Shown one piece after another: positions 29,023-40,322 of a DNA stretch of 64,000 nucleotides. Source of the stretch: Rhodobacteraceae bacterium Alg231-04. Its GTDB lineage: Bacteria; Pseudomonadota; Alphaproteobacteria; Rhodobacterales; Rhodobacteraceae. The position numbers were made by a program, and so were the translations under genes. The DNA is taken from positions 1-64,000 of the forward strand of contig FREY01000014.1 of the NCBI GenBank assembly GCA_900143635.1, in the 5' to 3' direction. Every line of letters begins with the position of its first letter. Positions within the stretch are counted from its first letter, which is position 1. The notes below the pieces were generated by a model. That model was given only the letters and a program-made list of their open reading frames with translations. It was not told the origin of the DNA and searched no databases.

Positions 29023-29871
29023 ATGAGCTATGAACTGACAAGCGCGTCAGCGCTATTGTCTGATCCGTGCCGTTATCCGGGGAGCAAGCTTCTGGTCCGT
29101 GGACCAGAGCGGGACCTTGGAACGGATTATGTGGCCTTTCTTGGCGGAACAGAGGTGTATGGCCGGTTTATCCGGCGTCCCTTTGTCGCGGCTGTAGAAG
29201 AGGCATTGGACACTGATTGTGTGAATTTGGGATGTACCAACGGGGGGCTCGACAGTTTTCTGCGTGACCCCGGCACATTGGCCATTGCCGCGCGGGCGGA
29301 CTTGACCGTTATGCAGGTGTTGGGCGCGCAGAATCTGTGCAACCGGTACTACCGGGTGCATCCGCGCCGAAACGATCGTTTTCTAAGCGCAACGCCGGAT
29401 CTTATGGCGTTGTATCCAGAGGTCGATTTCACGGAATTCCACTTTAACCGGCATTTGCTGCAAGTCTTGCAGGAGGTGTCAGCCGATCGGTTTGAGCAGG
29501 TGCGCGAAGCCCTGCAGGAGGCCTGGGTCGAGGGCATGTCCCGTATGGTGGACCGGCTGGAAGGGCGCGTGGCGCTGCTGTGGCTGCGGTATGATCTTGA
29601 TGCGGATCAGGTGCGGGATGACGTGTTCAGGCACGAACCGCTGATGGTCGATCGCGCGATGGTCGACGCGCTGATGCCTCGGGTGAAAGGCGTGATCGAG
29701 CTTCCGGTGCAGACGTCTGGCCAATGTGGCGACACTGAAGGCATGCTCTTTAGCCCGTTGGAGTTTCCGACGGCAAAGCTGATGCTGGGCCCTGCTGAAC
29801 ATGCGCGCATTGCGCAGACGGTGGCCTTGGAAATTCGTCGGATGACCGGCTGGGATTGGGCATCGCTTTAA
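29023..29871 (+). CDS. DUF6473-like protein
   Basis: About 282 residues starting MSYELTSASALLSDPCRYPG, with LGCTNGGLDSFLRDPGTLAIA and MQVLGAQNLCNRYYRVHPRRND. The layout (Gly-rich N-terminal half, conserved VHPRRNDRFL) is that of DUF6473, a roseobacter family with SGNH-like features and no assigned function. No signal peptide or membrane segment. A TTG at 29011 in frame is an alternative start. Confidence 0.65.
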   Translation: MSYELTSASALLSDPCRYPGSKLLVRGPERDLGTDYVAFLGGTEVYGRFIRRPFVAAVEEALDTDCVNLGCTNGGLDSFLRDPGTLAIAARADLTVMQVLGAQNLCNRYYRVHPRRNDRFLSATPDLMALYPEVDFTEFHFNRHLLQVLQEVSADRFEQVREALQEAWVEGMSRMVDRLEGRVALLWLRYDLDADQVRDDVFRHEPLMVDRAMVDALMPRVKGVIELPVQTSGQCGDTEGMLFSPLEFPTAKLMLGPAEHARIAQTVALEIRRMTGWDWASL

Positions 29872-29889
29872 TCCCGCTGTGCAGACAAG

Positions 29890-29922
29890 AAAAAGCCCCG
29901 CTTGAAACAAGCGGGGCTTTTT
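29890..29922. terminator. Bidirectional terminator between DUF6473 gene and etfA
   Basis: AAAAAGCCCCGCTTG-AAA-CAAGCGGGGCTTTTT is symmetrical and serves both convergent genes. Confidence 0.9.
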
Positions 29923-29958
29923 GCGTTTTCAGGCCGGGGCAAGGCCCCGCGCTAAGGC

Positions 29959-30888
29959 TTAACCGAGCTTTTCGGTCAGGGCCGGGACGGCGTCGAAGAG
30001 GTCGGCAACCAGACCGAAATCGGCAACCTGGAAGATCGGCGCTTCTTCGTCCTTGTTGATCGCAACGATCACTTTGGAATCTTTCATGCCAGCGAGGTGC
30101 TGAATGGCGCCGGAGATGCCGATGGCCACGTACAGGTCCGGTGCAACAACCTTGCCGGTCTGACCTACCTGCCAGTCGTTCGGAGCGTAGCCCGAATCGA
30201 CCGCAGCGCGGGATGCGCCAACTGCGGCGCCCAGCTTGTCGGCCAGGGTCTCGATCAGTTTGAAGTCCTCTTCGGAACCAACGCCGCGACCACCAGAAAC
30301 CACAACACCAGCCGAAGTCAGCTCGGGGCGGTCAGAGGCGGCAACCTTGTCTTCAACCCATGTCGACAGACCGGGGTTTTCAGCGGCACCAATGGTGTCA
30401 ACGGAGGCAGAGCCACTCTCGCCAGCTGCGTCAAAGTTCGCAGTCCGGAAGGAGATGACTTTTTTCGCATCCGAAGACTTCACAGTCTGGATCGCGTTGC
30501 CTGCGTAGATCGGACGCTCAAAAGTAGAACCGTCAACAACAGCCGTCACATCCGAGATTACCATGACGTCCAGCAGGGCAGCCACGCGGGGCAGCACGTT
30601 CTTGGCGTCGGTGGTTGCGGGTGCCACGATGTGCTCGTAATCGCCGGCCAGGCCAGCAATCAGCGCCGCTGTCGGCTCCGCCAGGCGGTGGCCCAGCGAT
30701 GCGTCTTCGGCAACCAGTACCTTGGCAACGCCGTCGATTTTTGCAGCAGCTTCGCCAGCAGCGGCGGCAGTTGCGCCAGCGGCCAGAACGGTTACGTCGC
30801 CCAGTGCTTTGGCGGCATTCACTGCCTTTGCGGTCGCGTCCAGTGCCAGTTCACCATCGGTGACTTCTGCGAGAAGAAGAACAGCCAT
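29959..30888 (-). CDS. etfA: Electron transfer flavoprotein subunit alpha
   Basis: 309 residues. The C-terminal FAD-binding domain shows [22 protein letters not shown] and the fingerprint [15 protein letters not shown]...[10 protein letters not shown]. EtfAB collects electrons from acyl-CoA dehydrogenases such as the mcd product and passes them to ETF-ubiquinone oxidoreductase. Its ATG overlaps the etfB stop by one base (TAATG). Confidence 0.96.
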   Translation of the reverse strand: MAVLLLAEVTDGELALDATAKAVNAAKALGDVTVLAAGATAAAAGEAAAKIDGVAKVLVAEDASLGHRLAEPTAALIAGLAGDYEHIVAPATTDAKNVLPRVAALLDVMVISDVTAVVDGSTFERPIYAGNAIQTVKSSDAKKVISFRTANFDAAGESGSASVDTIGAAENPGLSTWVEDKVAASDRPELTSAGVVVSGGRGVGSEEDFKLIETLADKLGAAVGASRAAVDSGYAPNDWQVGQTGKVVAPDLYVAIGISGAIQHLAGMKDSKVIVAINKDEEAPIFQVADFGLVADLFDAVPALTEKLG

Positions 30889-31646
30889 TACACAGCCCCC
30901 GCTTCTTTGAGTTTCTCAACCAGCTCGTCAACCGAACCAACGATGATGCCAGCGGCGCGGGCTTCGGGTTCCGTGGTGGAGATGATTTCCAGACGCGGTG
31001 TCACGTCTACGCCGTAGTCTGCTGCGGTTTTCTCATCCATCGGCTTTTTCTTCGCCTTCATGATGTTGGGCAGCGAAGCATAGCGCGGCTCGTTCAGGCG
31101 CAGGTCAACGGTGATGATGGCAGGCATCTTCACGTTGATGGTCTGCAGGCCGCCGTCGACTTCGCGGGTCACCTTGGCGGTGTCGCCGTCGATGTCCAGC
31201 TCGGAGGCGAAGGTGCCCTGGGACCAGCCCAGCAGCGCCGACAGCATCTGGCCGGTGGCGTTCATGTCGTTGTCGATCGCCTGCTTGCCTGCCAGAACGA
31301 TGCCGGGCTGTTCTTCTTCAACAACTTTGGCAAGGATCTTGGCAACGGCCAGCGGCTCGATGTCGGTGTGCACGTCGTCGGCAGCGATAACCAGGATGGC
31401 GCGGTCTGCGCCCATGGCAAGCGCGGTGCGCAGGGTTTCCTGGGCCTGCTTGACGCCGATGGAAACGGCGATGATTTCGTCGGCCTTGCCCGCTTCTTTC
31501 AGACGGATGGCCTGTTCAACGGCGATCTCGTCGAAGGGGTTCATCGACATTTTAACATTGGCGAGATCGACACCGGTGCCGTCCGCTTTGACGCGGACCT
31601 TCACGTTATAGTCAATCACGCGCTTGACAGGTACGAGGACCTTCAT
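30888..31646 (-). CDS. etfB: Electron transfer flavoprotein subunit beta
   Basis: 252 residues starting [16 protein letters not shown], with [17 protein letters not shown] and the ETF-beta signature [18 protein letters not shown]. Binds AMP at the interface with EtfA. ATG 31646 has AAGGAG upstream; the frame is open further but without family similarity. Confidence 0.96.
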   Translation of the reverse strand: MKVLVPVKRVIDYNVKVRVKADGTGVDLANVKMSMNPFDEIAVEQAIRLKEAGKADEIIAVSIGVKQAQETLRTALAMGADRAILVIAADDVHTDIEPLAVAKILAKVVEEEQPGIVLAGKQAIDNDMNATGQMLSALLGWSQGTFASELDIDGDTAKVTREVDGGLQTINVKMPAIITVDLRLNEPRYASLPNIMKAKKKPMDEKTAADYGVDVTPRLEIISTTEPEARAAGIIVGSVDELVEKLKEAGAV

Positions 31647-31891
31647 CTGCGTTTTCTCCTTCAAAACAGAAGCCGCCCAAGGGTGGCTCCCCTCCATGCT
31701 CTCGCGACGTTGATAGCGTGGGGATTGAGGGCGCAACAGTGCAAAATCGTCATGTTAGGGCCATCAGACGCCGCGTTTTTATAGATGGAGCGTGGATAAG
31801 TGGCCTTTGGTGGTCAATGGGAATGCTGCAGCGCGGAAAATGCCACGCCAGAGAATCAGCATTTGAAAGGGATAGAAACCCTACCGCGGCC

Positions 31892-32464
31892 TTAGCGGTT
31901 GGCGCCCGGAACCCAGAGCACATCGTCCTTGCCGCCGTTGTTGGCTGTGCGGGCGGCGACAAAAAACCAGTCGCTGAGACGGTTGAGATATTTCACCGCA
32001 GCCGGGTTCACGGGTTCAAGTTCCGCCAGTTCAGTGGCCAGTCGTTCTGCGCGGCGCGCCACTGTGCGGCAGACGTGCAGATGGGCTGCCAAGGCGGCTC
32101 CACCGGGCAGGATGAAGCTGCGCAGCGGCTCCAGATCCTTGTTCATGGCGTCAATTTCGGTCTCAAGCCGGTCCACCTGTGCATCGGCCATGCGCAAGGG
32201 CGGGAATTCCGCCTCTGCATCTTTGTCCATGTCGGGGCGACAGAGGTCGGCACCAAGATCAAACAGGTCATTCTGAATGCGCATCAGCGCCGAATCTGCG
32301 TCACCTTCGGCGGCCAGACGGGCGACGCCGAGAAAGGCGTTCAGCTCGTCCGTGGTGCCATATGCGGCGACGCGGGCCGAGTGTTTGGAAACGCGATCGC
32401 CATTGCCAAGGGCCGTGTCGCCCTTGTCGCCGGTGCGGGTGTAGATCTTGTTCAGAACGACCAT
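31892..32464 (-). CDS. Cob(I)alamin adenosyltransferase, PduO type
   Basis: 190 residues. MVVLNKIYTRTGDKGDT is the ATP-binding N-terminus of PduO-type ATR, then TTDELNAFLG and the C-terminal RTVARRAERL and YLNRLSDWFFVAAR helices. It makes adenosylcobalamin, needed by ethylmalonyl-CoA and methylmalonyl-CoA mutases; proximity to etfBA supports that link. Start ATG 32464; five bases separate it from the next upstream gene. Confidence 0.93.
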   Translation of the reverse strand: MVVLNKIYTRTGDKGDTALGNGDRVSKHSARVAAYGTTDELNAFLGVARLAAEGDADSALMRIQNDLFDLGADLCRPDMDKDAEAEFPPLRMADAQVDRLETEIDAMNKDLEPLRSFILPGGAALAAHLHVCRTVARRAERLATELAELEPVNPAAVKYLNRLSDWFFVAARTANNGGKDDVLWVPGANR

Positions 32465-32468
32465 GCGG

Positions 32469-32672
32469 TTACTGACCTCCCTGCTGACGCAGGTAAATGT
32501 AGCCAAGCACCAGCAGCACGGCAACAAATTGCAGCGCCAGACGCAGGCGCATCAGCTTGTTGGCGTGTTTGCGGTTGAAGTCACTGCCCTTGCCAAAGCC
32601 GGCGATGCCGAGAGCCAGAACGATGGCCGTTGCTGCCGCAGCAACGATGGCCAGAATACGAAGCGCTTCCAT
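32469..32672 (-). CDS. Twin transmembrane helix small protein (HIG1-like)
   Basis: 67 residues: helix 1 (about 5-27), a basic connecting loop with FNRKHANKLMRLR, helix 2 (about 40-60). The N-R-x-x-x-N-x-L-M-R-x-R loop is typical of alphaproteobacterial twin-TM/HIG1-domain proteins, some of which assist cytochrome c oxidase. Directly upstream of the ATR gene. Confidence 0.75.
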   Translation of the reverse strand: MEALRILAIVAAAATAIVLALGIAGFGKGSDFNRKHANKLMRLRLALQFVAVLLVLGYIYLRQQGGQ

Positions 32673-32744
32673 AGTGTCCTCGCGATAGGAATACCCTTTG
32701 CGCATGGTCTAGCGCGGGTGGGCGGGGAATGCGACAGCGTTTTG

Positions 32745-33575
32745 TTACCGCAGTCTGGCCAGAATACGATCCGAGGCGCGGGTGGACAGCACCCGGCGCA
32801 GAAAGCCGCTGATATAGGTGGGGGTGGTCACATAATAGCGCGGCCGAGGTCTGCGCGATTCGCAGGCCAGTGCCAGTTTGGCCGTCACCGCAGAGGCGGG
32901 CAGCTCGAACTTGTCCTTACCGGAGCTTTCATAAAGCCGTTTCAGCAGGCTTTTTTCGTAAAGATCTTTGAGCGGTGAATTCTTCCAGTCGATGAACCGT
33001 TCAAAATGGGGGATGGATTTCTCGCGGATTTTCGAGGTCACCGGTCCGGGTTCGATCAGGACCACATGAATGTCTGTGTCCGTCAGTTCGACCCGCAGCG
33101 TGTCGGTCAGCCCCTCTACGGCGTATTTGGTGGCCACATAGGCGCCGCGCCACGGGAAAGCGACCAGCCCCAGAACAGACGAATTCTGCACGATCCGGCC
33201 ATGGCCCTGACGCCGCATCACCGGCAGCACCAGCCGGGTGAGTTCGTGCCAGCCAAAGAAATTGGCTTCAAAAATGGCGCGCAGCCCGTCTGTGGGCAGA
33301 TCTTCGACCGCGCCGGGCAGCCCATGGGCGCCATTGTTGAACAATGCATCCAATGTGCCGTCCGTGGCCTTCAGGACCTCGGCAAGGCCGGTGGCGATGG
33401 TGTCGGGGTCGGTATAGTCGATGCGTGGGCTATCAAAGCCTTCGGCGCGCATCCGGTCGCAGTCACGTTGCTGTCGGCAGGCGGCAAAGACCCGCCAGCC
33501 CCTGTCGCGCATACCACGTGCTGCATCTAGGCCGATCCCGGAGGAGCAGCCGGTGATCAGAATGGTCTTTTTCAT
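32745..33575 (-). CDS. SDR-family oxidoreductase
   Basis: 276 residues with the cofactor motif ITGCSSGIGLDAA, NNGAHG, and the catalytic Ser and YVATK (Tyr-x3-Lys). Closest by eye to the classical SDRs annotated as short-chain dehydrogenase/retinol-type. Substrate not predictable. Confidence 0.88.
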   Translation of the reverse strand: MKKTILITGCSSGIGLDAARGMRDRGWRVFAACRQQRDCDRMRAEGFDSPRIDYTDPDTIATGLAEVLKATDGTLDALFNNGAHGLPGAVEDLPTDGLRAIFEANFFGWHELTRLVLPVMRRQGHGRIVQNSSVLGLVAFPWRGAYVATKYAVEGLTDTLRVELTDTDIHVVLIEPGPVTSKIREKSIPHFERFIDWKNSPLKDLYEKSLLKRLYESSGKDKFELPASAVTAKLALACESRRPRPRYYVTTPTYISGFLRRVLSTRASDRILARLR

Positions 33576-33606
33576 CTGCCGGACCCTTGCTGTTCGCGCA
33601 AGTGTC

Positions 33607-34329
33607 TTATGGGGCCTTGCGGCTGATCAGGGAAGCGGCAATCCATCCGACCTGTTGTTTCTCGACGTTGCGCAGGCGCAGCCAGCCGCTGCCCGGATCG
33701 CTCAGCACTTCGACGGGCTGGCCGCGATTCATCCGGCCAATGACCGGATATCCGGTGCCGGGGCCGCCGCGCATATTGACGGCACTGGCGGTGATTTCAC
33801 GCAGGTCGGGGCCGGTTTCAACCGGGCCGCCGTCCAACGAAGTCACCACAACGGGTGTGGGCGACGAAGGCTCTGGCGGAAGCTGCGCGCTGACTGCCAG
33901 AGAGGTCAGCCCTCCTTCCAGCGACGCAACTTGCACGCCTTCCCCCAGCGGTTCGCTCGGGAAAAGAGTGCCGCCGGACGCCAGCGATGCCCCCAAAGCC
34001 GCGATCTGCGCCAATGCTGCATCCGAGGTCGGGTCGACGGCGGGCAAGGCGCCTTCAGGAACTATCGATGCGATTCGGGCTGTGGCCAGAGCAACGTCTT
34101 GCGATGTTTCGGATGTCGTCTGCGCCGCGGCAATTTCTGCTGGTCGCAATACAGGGCGGGTCACCAGAGATGCGACGGTCACCCGGGCCTTTGCGCGCGA
34201 AGACGCTGTGGGCTGGGTTTCAGCGACAACCGGACCGACAGGCTCAGGTGGCTGAAAATCAGCGCCACCGCTCAGCTCGTAAAAACCCCAGCCCAGAAAT
34301 AAAAATGAAACGGCAACAAAGCGTGACAT
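33607..34329 (-). CDS. SH3b-domain envelope protein
   Basis: 240 residues. N-terminal hydrophobic segment (about 4-20) acting as signal or anchor, a long low-complexity Ala/Pro/Thr/Val middle (about 25-165), then an SH3b domain (VNMRGGPGTGYPVIGRMNRGQPVEVL split over 178-205, ending VGWIAASLI). Bacterial SH3 domains bind peptidoglycan. Divergent from parC. Confidence 0.82.
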   Translation of the reverse strand: MSRFVAVSFLFLGWGFYELSGGADFQPPEPVGPVVAETQPTASSRAKARVTVASLVTRPVLRPAEIAAAQTTSETSQDVALATARIASIVPEGALPAVDPTSDAALAQIAALGASLASGGTLFPSEPLGEGVQVASLEGGLTSLAVSAQLPPEPSSPTPVVVTSLDGGPVETGPDLREITASAVNMRGGPGTGYPVIGRMNRGQPVEVLSDPGSGWLRLRNVEKQQVGWIAASLISRKAP

Positions 34330-34544
34330 GAAGCAGACTCCTCAACCCAATACGCGCCGGGTATGGCGCGCACCCCTTAAAAAATGGAGAAACCGGCAGC
34401 AGAAACCGGCTGACTCACATAAATAGCGCAACAAGGCTGCGAGGAAACGGGAGAGACGGGCGGATTCTCCCCGTAAAACACAGAGACGGCCAAAAGGCGC
34501 AACGCCTGCTTTACCGCAGCCTGCGGGGCAAGTATCACCAAAGC

Positions 34545-36893
34545 ATGAGCGACCTGGTAGAAGACCCCGACGCCGAAGGCTCCCCCAATAGTGGTGAGAT
34601 TCGTGAACCCCTGCGCCGCGCCATTGGCGAGCGTTACCTGACCTATGCGCTGAGCACGATCATGCACCGGGCGCTGCCCGATGCACGTGACGGTTTGAAG
34701 CCGGTGCATCGGCGCATTCTCTACGCGATGAGTCGATTGCGGCTCAGCTCGAACGGGGGGTTCCTGAAGTCGGCAAAGATTTCCGGCGACACCATGGGTG
34801 ACTTCCACCCGCATGGTGATGCTGCGATCTATGATGCGATGGCGCGTCTGGCGCAGGATTTCAACGTCCGTTACCCGCTGGTCGACGGGCAGGGCAACTT
34901 TGGCAATATCGACGGCGATAACCCGGCTGCCTCGCGTTATACAGAAGCGCGGATGACCTTCATCGCCGAGGCGATGCTGGACGGGTTGAATGAAAACGCC
35001 GTTGATTTCCGCGACAACTATGATGGCCGCCTGACCGAACCGGCCGTGCTGCCCGCGACCTTTCCCAATATCCTCGCCAATGGTGCGGCTGGTATTGCCG
35101 TGGGCATGGCGACCAATATTCCACCGCATAATATCGCCGAGCTGATCGACGCCTGCATCCATCTGATCAAAACGCCGGATGCGCGCGACGACACGCTTCT
35201 GAACTACGTGCCCGGCCCCGATTTTCCCACCGGCGGCATCATTGTCGAGCCGAAGGAAAACATCGCCCAGGCCTATAGCACCGGGCGCGGGTCTTTCCGG
35301 CTGCGCTGCGCCTATGAGGTCGAGGATCTGGGCCGCGGCCAGTGGCAGATCGTGGTTACCGAGATCCCCTATCAGGTGCAGAAGTCCAAGCTGATCGAAA
35401 AGATCGCTGAGCTGATCCAGACCAAGAAAATCCCGATTCTCGCCGATATCCGCGACGAATCGGCCGAGGACATCCGCATCGTGCTGGAGCCGCGCTCCAA
35501 GAACGTCGACCCCGAGGTGCTGATGGGGATGATGTACCGCAGTTCCGATCTGGAAACCCGGTTCAGCCTCAACATGAACGTGCTGATCGACGGCGTGACG
35601 CCCAAGGTCTGTTCGATGAAAGAGGTGCTGCGCGCCTTCCTTGACCATCGCCGTGACGTGTTGCAGCGCCGCTCGCAGCACCGGATGGACAAGATTGACC
35701 ACCGGCTGGAAGTGCTGGAGGGCTTTATCATTGCCTTCCTCAATCTTGACCGGGTGATCGATATCATTCGCTACGACGATGATCCCAAGGCCGCGCTGAT
35801 GCGGGAAGACTGGAGTGCCGATCATCCGCGCGCCTTCACCGAAGCAGAGTATATCTCTCCGTCCGAAGGCGTTGGAGAGCTGACCGAGGTGCAGGCCGAG
35901 GCGATCCTCAACATGCGTCTGCGCAGCTTGCGCCGTCTGGAAGAGATCGAACTGACCCGCGAACGCGATGCGCTGCGCGATGAACGCGCAGGATTGGTTG
36001 AGCTGCTGGCCTCTGGTGATCTTCAGTGGGACCGGATCATTGAACAGCTGCGCGAGACCAAGAAGACTTTTGGCAAGGAATTTGAGGGCGGCAAGCGCCG
36101 CACCCTTTTTGCCGAGGCAGGCGAAGTGGAAGAGGTGCCGCTGGAAGCGATGATCGACCGCGAGCCGATCACCGTGGTCTGCTCGCAGATGGGGTGGATC
36201 CGGGCAATGACCGGCCATATCGATCTGAACCGCGAGCTGAAGTTCAAGGACGGCGACGGGCCACGCTTTATCTTCCATGCGGAAACCACGGACCGGTTGC
36301 TGGTCTTTGGCACCAACGGGCGATTCTACACGATTTCAGCCGCCAACCTGCCCGGCGGGCGCGGCATGGGGGAACCTCTGCGCCTGATCGTCGATCTGCC
36401 GAACGAGGCGGAAATCGTCGACCTGATGATCCATAACCCCGAAGGCCGTCTGCTGGTTGCATCGGATGCCGGCAACGGGTTCATCTGCGCCGAGAAGGAC
36501 ATCGTCGCCCAGACCCGCACCGGCAAACAGGTGTTGAACGTCAAAGGCGACGATCAGGCCAAGATCTGCCTGCCGGTTGAGGGCGACCATGTGGCTGTGG
36601 TGTCCGAGAACGGCAAGCTGTTGGTGTTCTCGGTCGAAGAGATGCCCGAACTGTCCCGCGGCAAGGGTGTTCGCCTGCAAAAGTACAACATGGCACGCGG
36701 CAAACAGGGCTCGCTGGAACTGGACGGCGGCCTTTCCGATATCACCACCTTCAACTGGGAGGATGGGCTGAAGTGGGAAATGGGTGGAGGTAAGACCCGT
36801 CATGAGGGCGACCTGACCCAATGGCTGGGCAAACGCGCCGGCGTTGGCAAACGGCCGCCCTATGGTTTCCCACGAAACTATAAGTTCAAATAG
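34545..36893 (+). CDS. parC: DNA topoisomerase IV subunit A
   Basis: 782 residues. The breakage-reunion domain begins YALSTIMHRALPDARDG; the active-site Tyr132 lies in AASRYTEARM. The QRDR-type stretch GDTMGDFHPHGDAAIYDAM is standard. The C-terminal part contains degenerate beta-pinwheel blades (for example VLVFGTNGRFYTI-like repeats). The length favours ParC over GyrA. ParC with ParE decatenates daughter chromosomes. Confidence 0.95.
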   Translation: MSDLVEDPDAEGSPNSGEIREPLRRAIGERYLTYALSTIMHRALPDARDGLKPVHRRILYAMSRLRLSSNGGFLKSAKISGDTMGDFHPHGDAAIYDAMARLAQDFNVRYPLVDGQGNFGNIDGDNPAASRYTEARMTFIAEAMLDGLNENAVDFRDNYDGRLTEPAVLPATFPNILANGAAGIAVGMATNIPPHNIAELIDACIHLIKTPDARDDTLLNYVPGPDFPTGGIIVEPKENIAQAYSTGRGSFRLRCAYEVEDLGRGQWQIVVTEIPYQVQKSKLIEKIAELIQTKKIPILADIRDESAEDIRIVLEPRSKNVDPEVLMGMMYRSSDLETRFSLNMNVLIDGVTPKVCSMKEVLRAFLDHRRDVLQRRSQHRMDKIDHRLEVLEGFIIAFLNLDRVIDIIRYDDDPKAALMREDWSADHPRAFTEAEYISPSEGVGELTEVQAEAILNMRLRSLRRLEEIELTRERDALRDERAGLVELLASGDLQWDRIIEQLRETKKTFGKEFEGGKRRTLFAEAGEVEEVPLEAMIDREPITVVCSQMGWIRAMTGHIDLNRELKFKDGDGPRFIFHAETTDRLLVFGTNGRFYTISAANLPGGRGMGEPLRLIVDLPNEAEIVDLMIHNPEGRLLVASDAGNGFICAEKDIVAQTRTGKQVLNVKGDDQAKICLPVEGDHVAVVSENGKLLVFSVEEMPELSRGKGVRLQKYNMARGKQGSLELDGGLSDITTFNWEDGLKWEMGGGKTRHEGDLTQWLGKRAGVGKRPPYGFPRNYKFK

Positions 36894-37024
36894 GCCAGCC
36901 GTTTTCTGCTGATGCCTTGTGACCCTCGCGCCACCGGCGCGGGGGATTGCGCCGCCGCCGCTTTACCGATCCCCGGTCCTGCGGCTATCTGGGTAACACT
37001 TGCTTTTCAGACCGGAACCCCAAC

Positions 37025-37591
37025 ATGATCCGCCTTCTTTCTGCACTCAGCGCTTTTGCCTTTCTCACCGCCTGCGGTGAAACCCTGCTGGACGAGCCGC
37101 CCGAGGATCTGGGCGCGTTCAGCGCGCGCGTTACCCATGTGTATACGGACAAGGCGTTGCAATGGCCGATGTCGCGCGCAGCGGATCACAGCGAATGGAC
37201 TGCGGATATTGAGAAAGCACTGGATGCACGGTTGCGCCGCTATCAAGGTGATCAGGAATATGATGTGGCGGTGACATTGGAGGGCTTCATGCTGGCGCCA
37301 GCCGGCGTGCCGGTTCTGTTCTCGCCCAAAAGCGCGGTAGTGGTGAACGTCTTTGTCTATGACGTCGCTGCCAAAACCTATCTGGCCAAGAAACATCAGT
37401 TGCAGGTCTTTGAAGATACCACCGGTGAAAGCGCGATTCTCGGGTCCGGCCATGCACGCACCAAGGACGAACAGATTGCGGGCCTAGCGCTGCGGATAGC
37501 CGACGAAGTGGAAGAGTGGCTGGCCGAAGAACATGAGGAAAACGGCTGGTTTGCGCCGAAAGCCGCCCCGGAGCCCGCGGTAGAAGGCTGA
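37025..37591 (+). CDS. Lipoprotein of unknown function
   Basis: 188 residues with a lipoprotein signal ending LTAC (Cys18). The mature part is mixed alpha/beta with an acidic C-terminal helix. I do not recognise a domain. ATG 37025 is supported by the signal peptide; an open frame back to 36947 lacks any. It lies 125 bases ahead of tuf, whose candidate promoter begins just after it. Confidence 0.75.
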   Translation: MIRLLSALSAFAFLTACGETLLDEPPEDLGAFSARVTHVYTDKALQWPMSRAADHSEWTADIEKALDARLRRYQGDQEYDVAVTLEGFMLAPAGVPVLFSPKSAVVVNVFVYDVAAKTYLAKKHQLQVFEDTTGESAILGSGHARTKDEQIAGLALRIADEVEEWLAEEHEENGWFAPKAAPEPAVEG

Positions 37592-37626
37592 GACCCTCGT
37601 TCAGGGCCACTTCACGCAGGAACTGC

Positions 37627-37655
37627 TTGATTTTATCCCCAGAACCAAATATGCC
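37627..37655 (+). promoter_or_regulatory. Candidate sigma-70 promoter of tuf
   Basis: TTGATT (37627-37632), a 17-base spacer, TATGCC (37650-37655), 60 bases ahead of the tuf ATG. Confidence 0.45.
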
Positions 37656-37715
37656 GCGCGCGCAGAGGAAACCGGGTCGACATGTGACCCCTCATTTCAA
37701 AAGGGCGCCTAGAGA

Positions 37716-38891
<1,176 letters not shown>

Positions 38892-38915
38892 TCAGTTCTT
38901 CTGATTGCCGGAAAG

Positions 38916-38943
38916 AAAGGGCCGCCCCTGGGGCGGCCCTTTT
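38916..38943 (+). terminator. Terminator of tuf
   Basis: AAAGGGCCGCCCC-TG-GGGGCGGCCCTTT-type hairpin ending TTTT (38940-38943), 25 bases after the stop. Confidence 0.88.
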
Positions 38944-39126
38944 GCGTTGGGCTGTAGTGGCGTTTTTCGCGGGTAGGATATTTCCTTATTGATTTGATTG
39001 ATCTGAGGAGATTTCGACACATCCAACGGTTTATTACCTAACTGAAAATCAACGCCTTCCATATTTCGCAAGGCGTCGTTAAGGATTTGATCGAGTTGGA
39101 AAATTCGGAAAATTTGGGTAAAATTG

Positions 39127-39726
39127 ATGATGAGAAAATTGGGCGCTGCAATGGCGGCGATAGCGGCATTTGTGGCAACAGGGGTTTCGGCGGAAAATTA
39201 CTTTGGTTTTGCTGTGGAAACCATGTCGGTGGATTCTGAATCTGAATTTGGGGAGACTTCCGAATCCTCTTTATCAGGTGTTTCTGCCATTCTGGGTCGC
39301 ACTTAAGAGGCAGATGGCTTCTTCTGGGGATTTGAGGGCAGTGTCACTGCAAACTTGGGCGGGGCGTTTGACCTGAATGGTACTGAGTGCTCCACGATCG
39401 CAAACGGTCCGTACATGTGTGAGCAGGATTCAAGTGTTCGGGTCTATGCTTTGATTGGCAAAACTTTTGGTGACTACGACATCTACGGCAAACTGGGTTA
39501 TGGTGCTGCCTTTGGTGATTTTGCCGTAAGTTCCTTTGATCAGGAAAGTGGGTCTATTCGCGGTCAAACAATTGCTGTAGGCGCGGCCCGACAGGTCGAG
39601 GGGTACGGTAAAGTTTTTGCCGAGTTGATTTACGATGATTTCGGCGATTCCGGTGACCAGCCCGGCGGATATTCCAGCGATTATAACGCAATGGGACTGC
39701 GTATCGGCTTCACTCAGCCATTTTGA
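39127..39726 (+). pseudogene. Outer-membrane beta-barrel protein with one in-frame stop
   Basis: Reading one frame from ATG 39127, codons 1-59 give a signal peptide (ending VSAEN, cleavage after SA) and the start of a beta-barrel; TAA at 39304-39306 interrupts; the same frame then continues for 140 codons to TGA 39724-39726 with alternating amphipathic strands and ends GLRIGFTQPF, the C-terminal Phe that BamA uses. Without the stop it would be a roughly 199-residue porin-like/OmpW-type protein. A single C-to-T change (CAA or similar to TAA) is enough. The region is AT-richer than its neighbours. Alternatives: sequencing error or readthrough. Confidence 0.65.
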
Positions 39727-39840
39727 TCTCGACTATGTCTTCTGTCTGAGCCTTCTCTGCATCGGTGGTTTCAGCGGAGGGCTTCGAGGGGCCTTCACAA
39801 GGGAGAGCAAGTGATTGGTCTGCGTCTATGAGGATCCCTC

Positions 39841-39869
39841 TTGCCATGCCCTTCTAACAAGCGTATAGC
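39841..39869 (+). promoter_or_regulatory. Candidate promoter of the S10 block
   Basis: TTGCCA (39841-39846), 17-base spacer, TATAGC (39864-39869), 120 bases upstream of rpsJ. The long leader that results contains a small GTTC...GAAC hairpin and could host autoregulation. Confidence 0.5.
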
Positions 39870-39988
39870 GCGCGAGTTCGCACTATGTGAACTGAGGCGG
39901 GGTGATTCCCGTCTTTTGGGTTCGATGAGGGTTAGCGATACGCGCCGACCCTCCTCTCAACTCCAACGCCTGAATATAAGGCTATGAA

Positions 39989-40303
39989 ATGCAAAGCCAA
40001 AACATTCGTATCCGGCTGAAAGCATTCGACTACCGTGTACTGGACGCCAGCACACAGGAAATCGTTGCAACAGCCAAGCGGACTGGCGCCACTGTACGTG
40101 GTCCAATCCCGCTTCCGAATAAGATCGAGAAATTCACTGTTCTGCGTGGCCCCCACGTTGACAAGAAATCCCGTGACCAGTTCGAAATCCGCACCCACAA
40201 GCGGATGCTGGACATCGTTGATCCGACCCCCCAGACCGTTGACGCGCTGATGAAGCTCGACCTCGCCGCTGGTGTGGACGTCGAGATCAAGCTGCAGTCA
40301 TAA
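39989..40303 (+). CDS. rpsJ: 30S ribosomal protein S10
   Basis: 104 residues starting [19 protein letters not shown], full S10 with [21 protein letters not shown] split over 49-70. Also acts as NusE in antitermination. First gene of the S10 block here; 19 bases to rplC. Confidence 0.97.
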   Translation: MQSQNIRIRLKAFDYRVLDASTQEIVATAKRTGATVRGPIPLPNKIEKFTVLRGPHVDKKSRDQFEIRTHKRMLDIVDPTPQTVDALMKLDLAAGVDVEIKLQS

Positions 40304-40322
40304 GATCGGAGGGTATAAAAAC

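Noticed and set aside
34377-36278. 633-codon open frame opposite parC
   Set aside because: Shadow frame of parC with no recognisable domain or start signal.
39124-39306. Independent 60-residue secreted peptide
   Set aside because: The same frame continues as a beta-barrel after the stop, so it is better explained as the 5' part of an interrupted gene.
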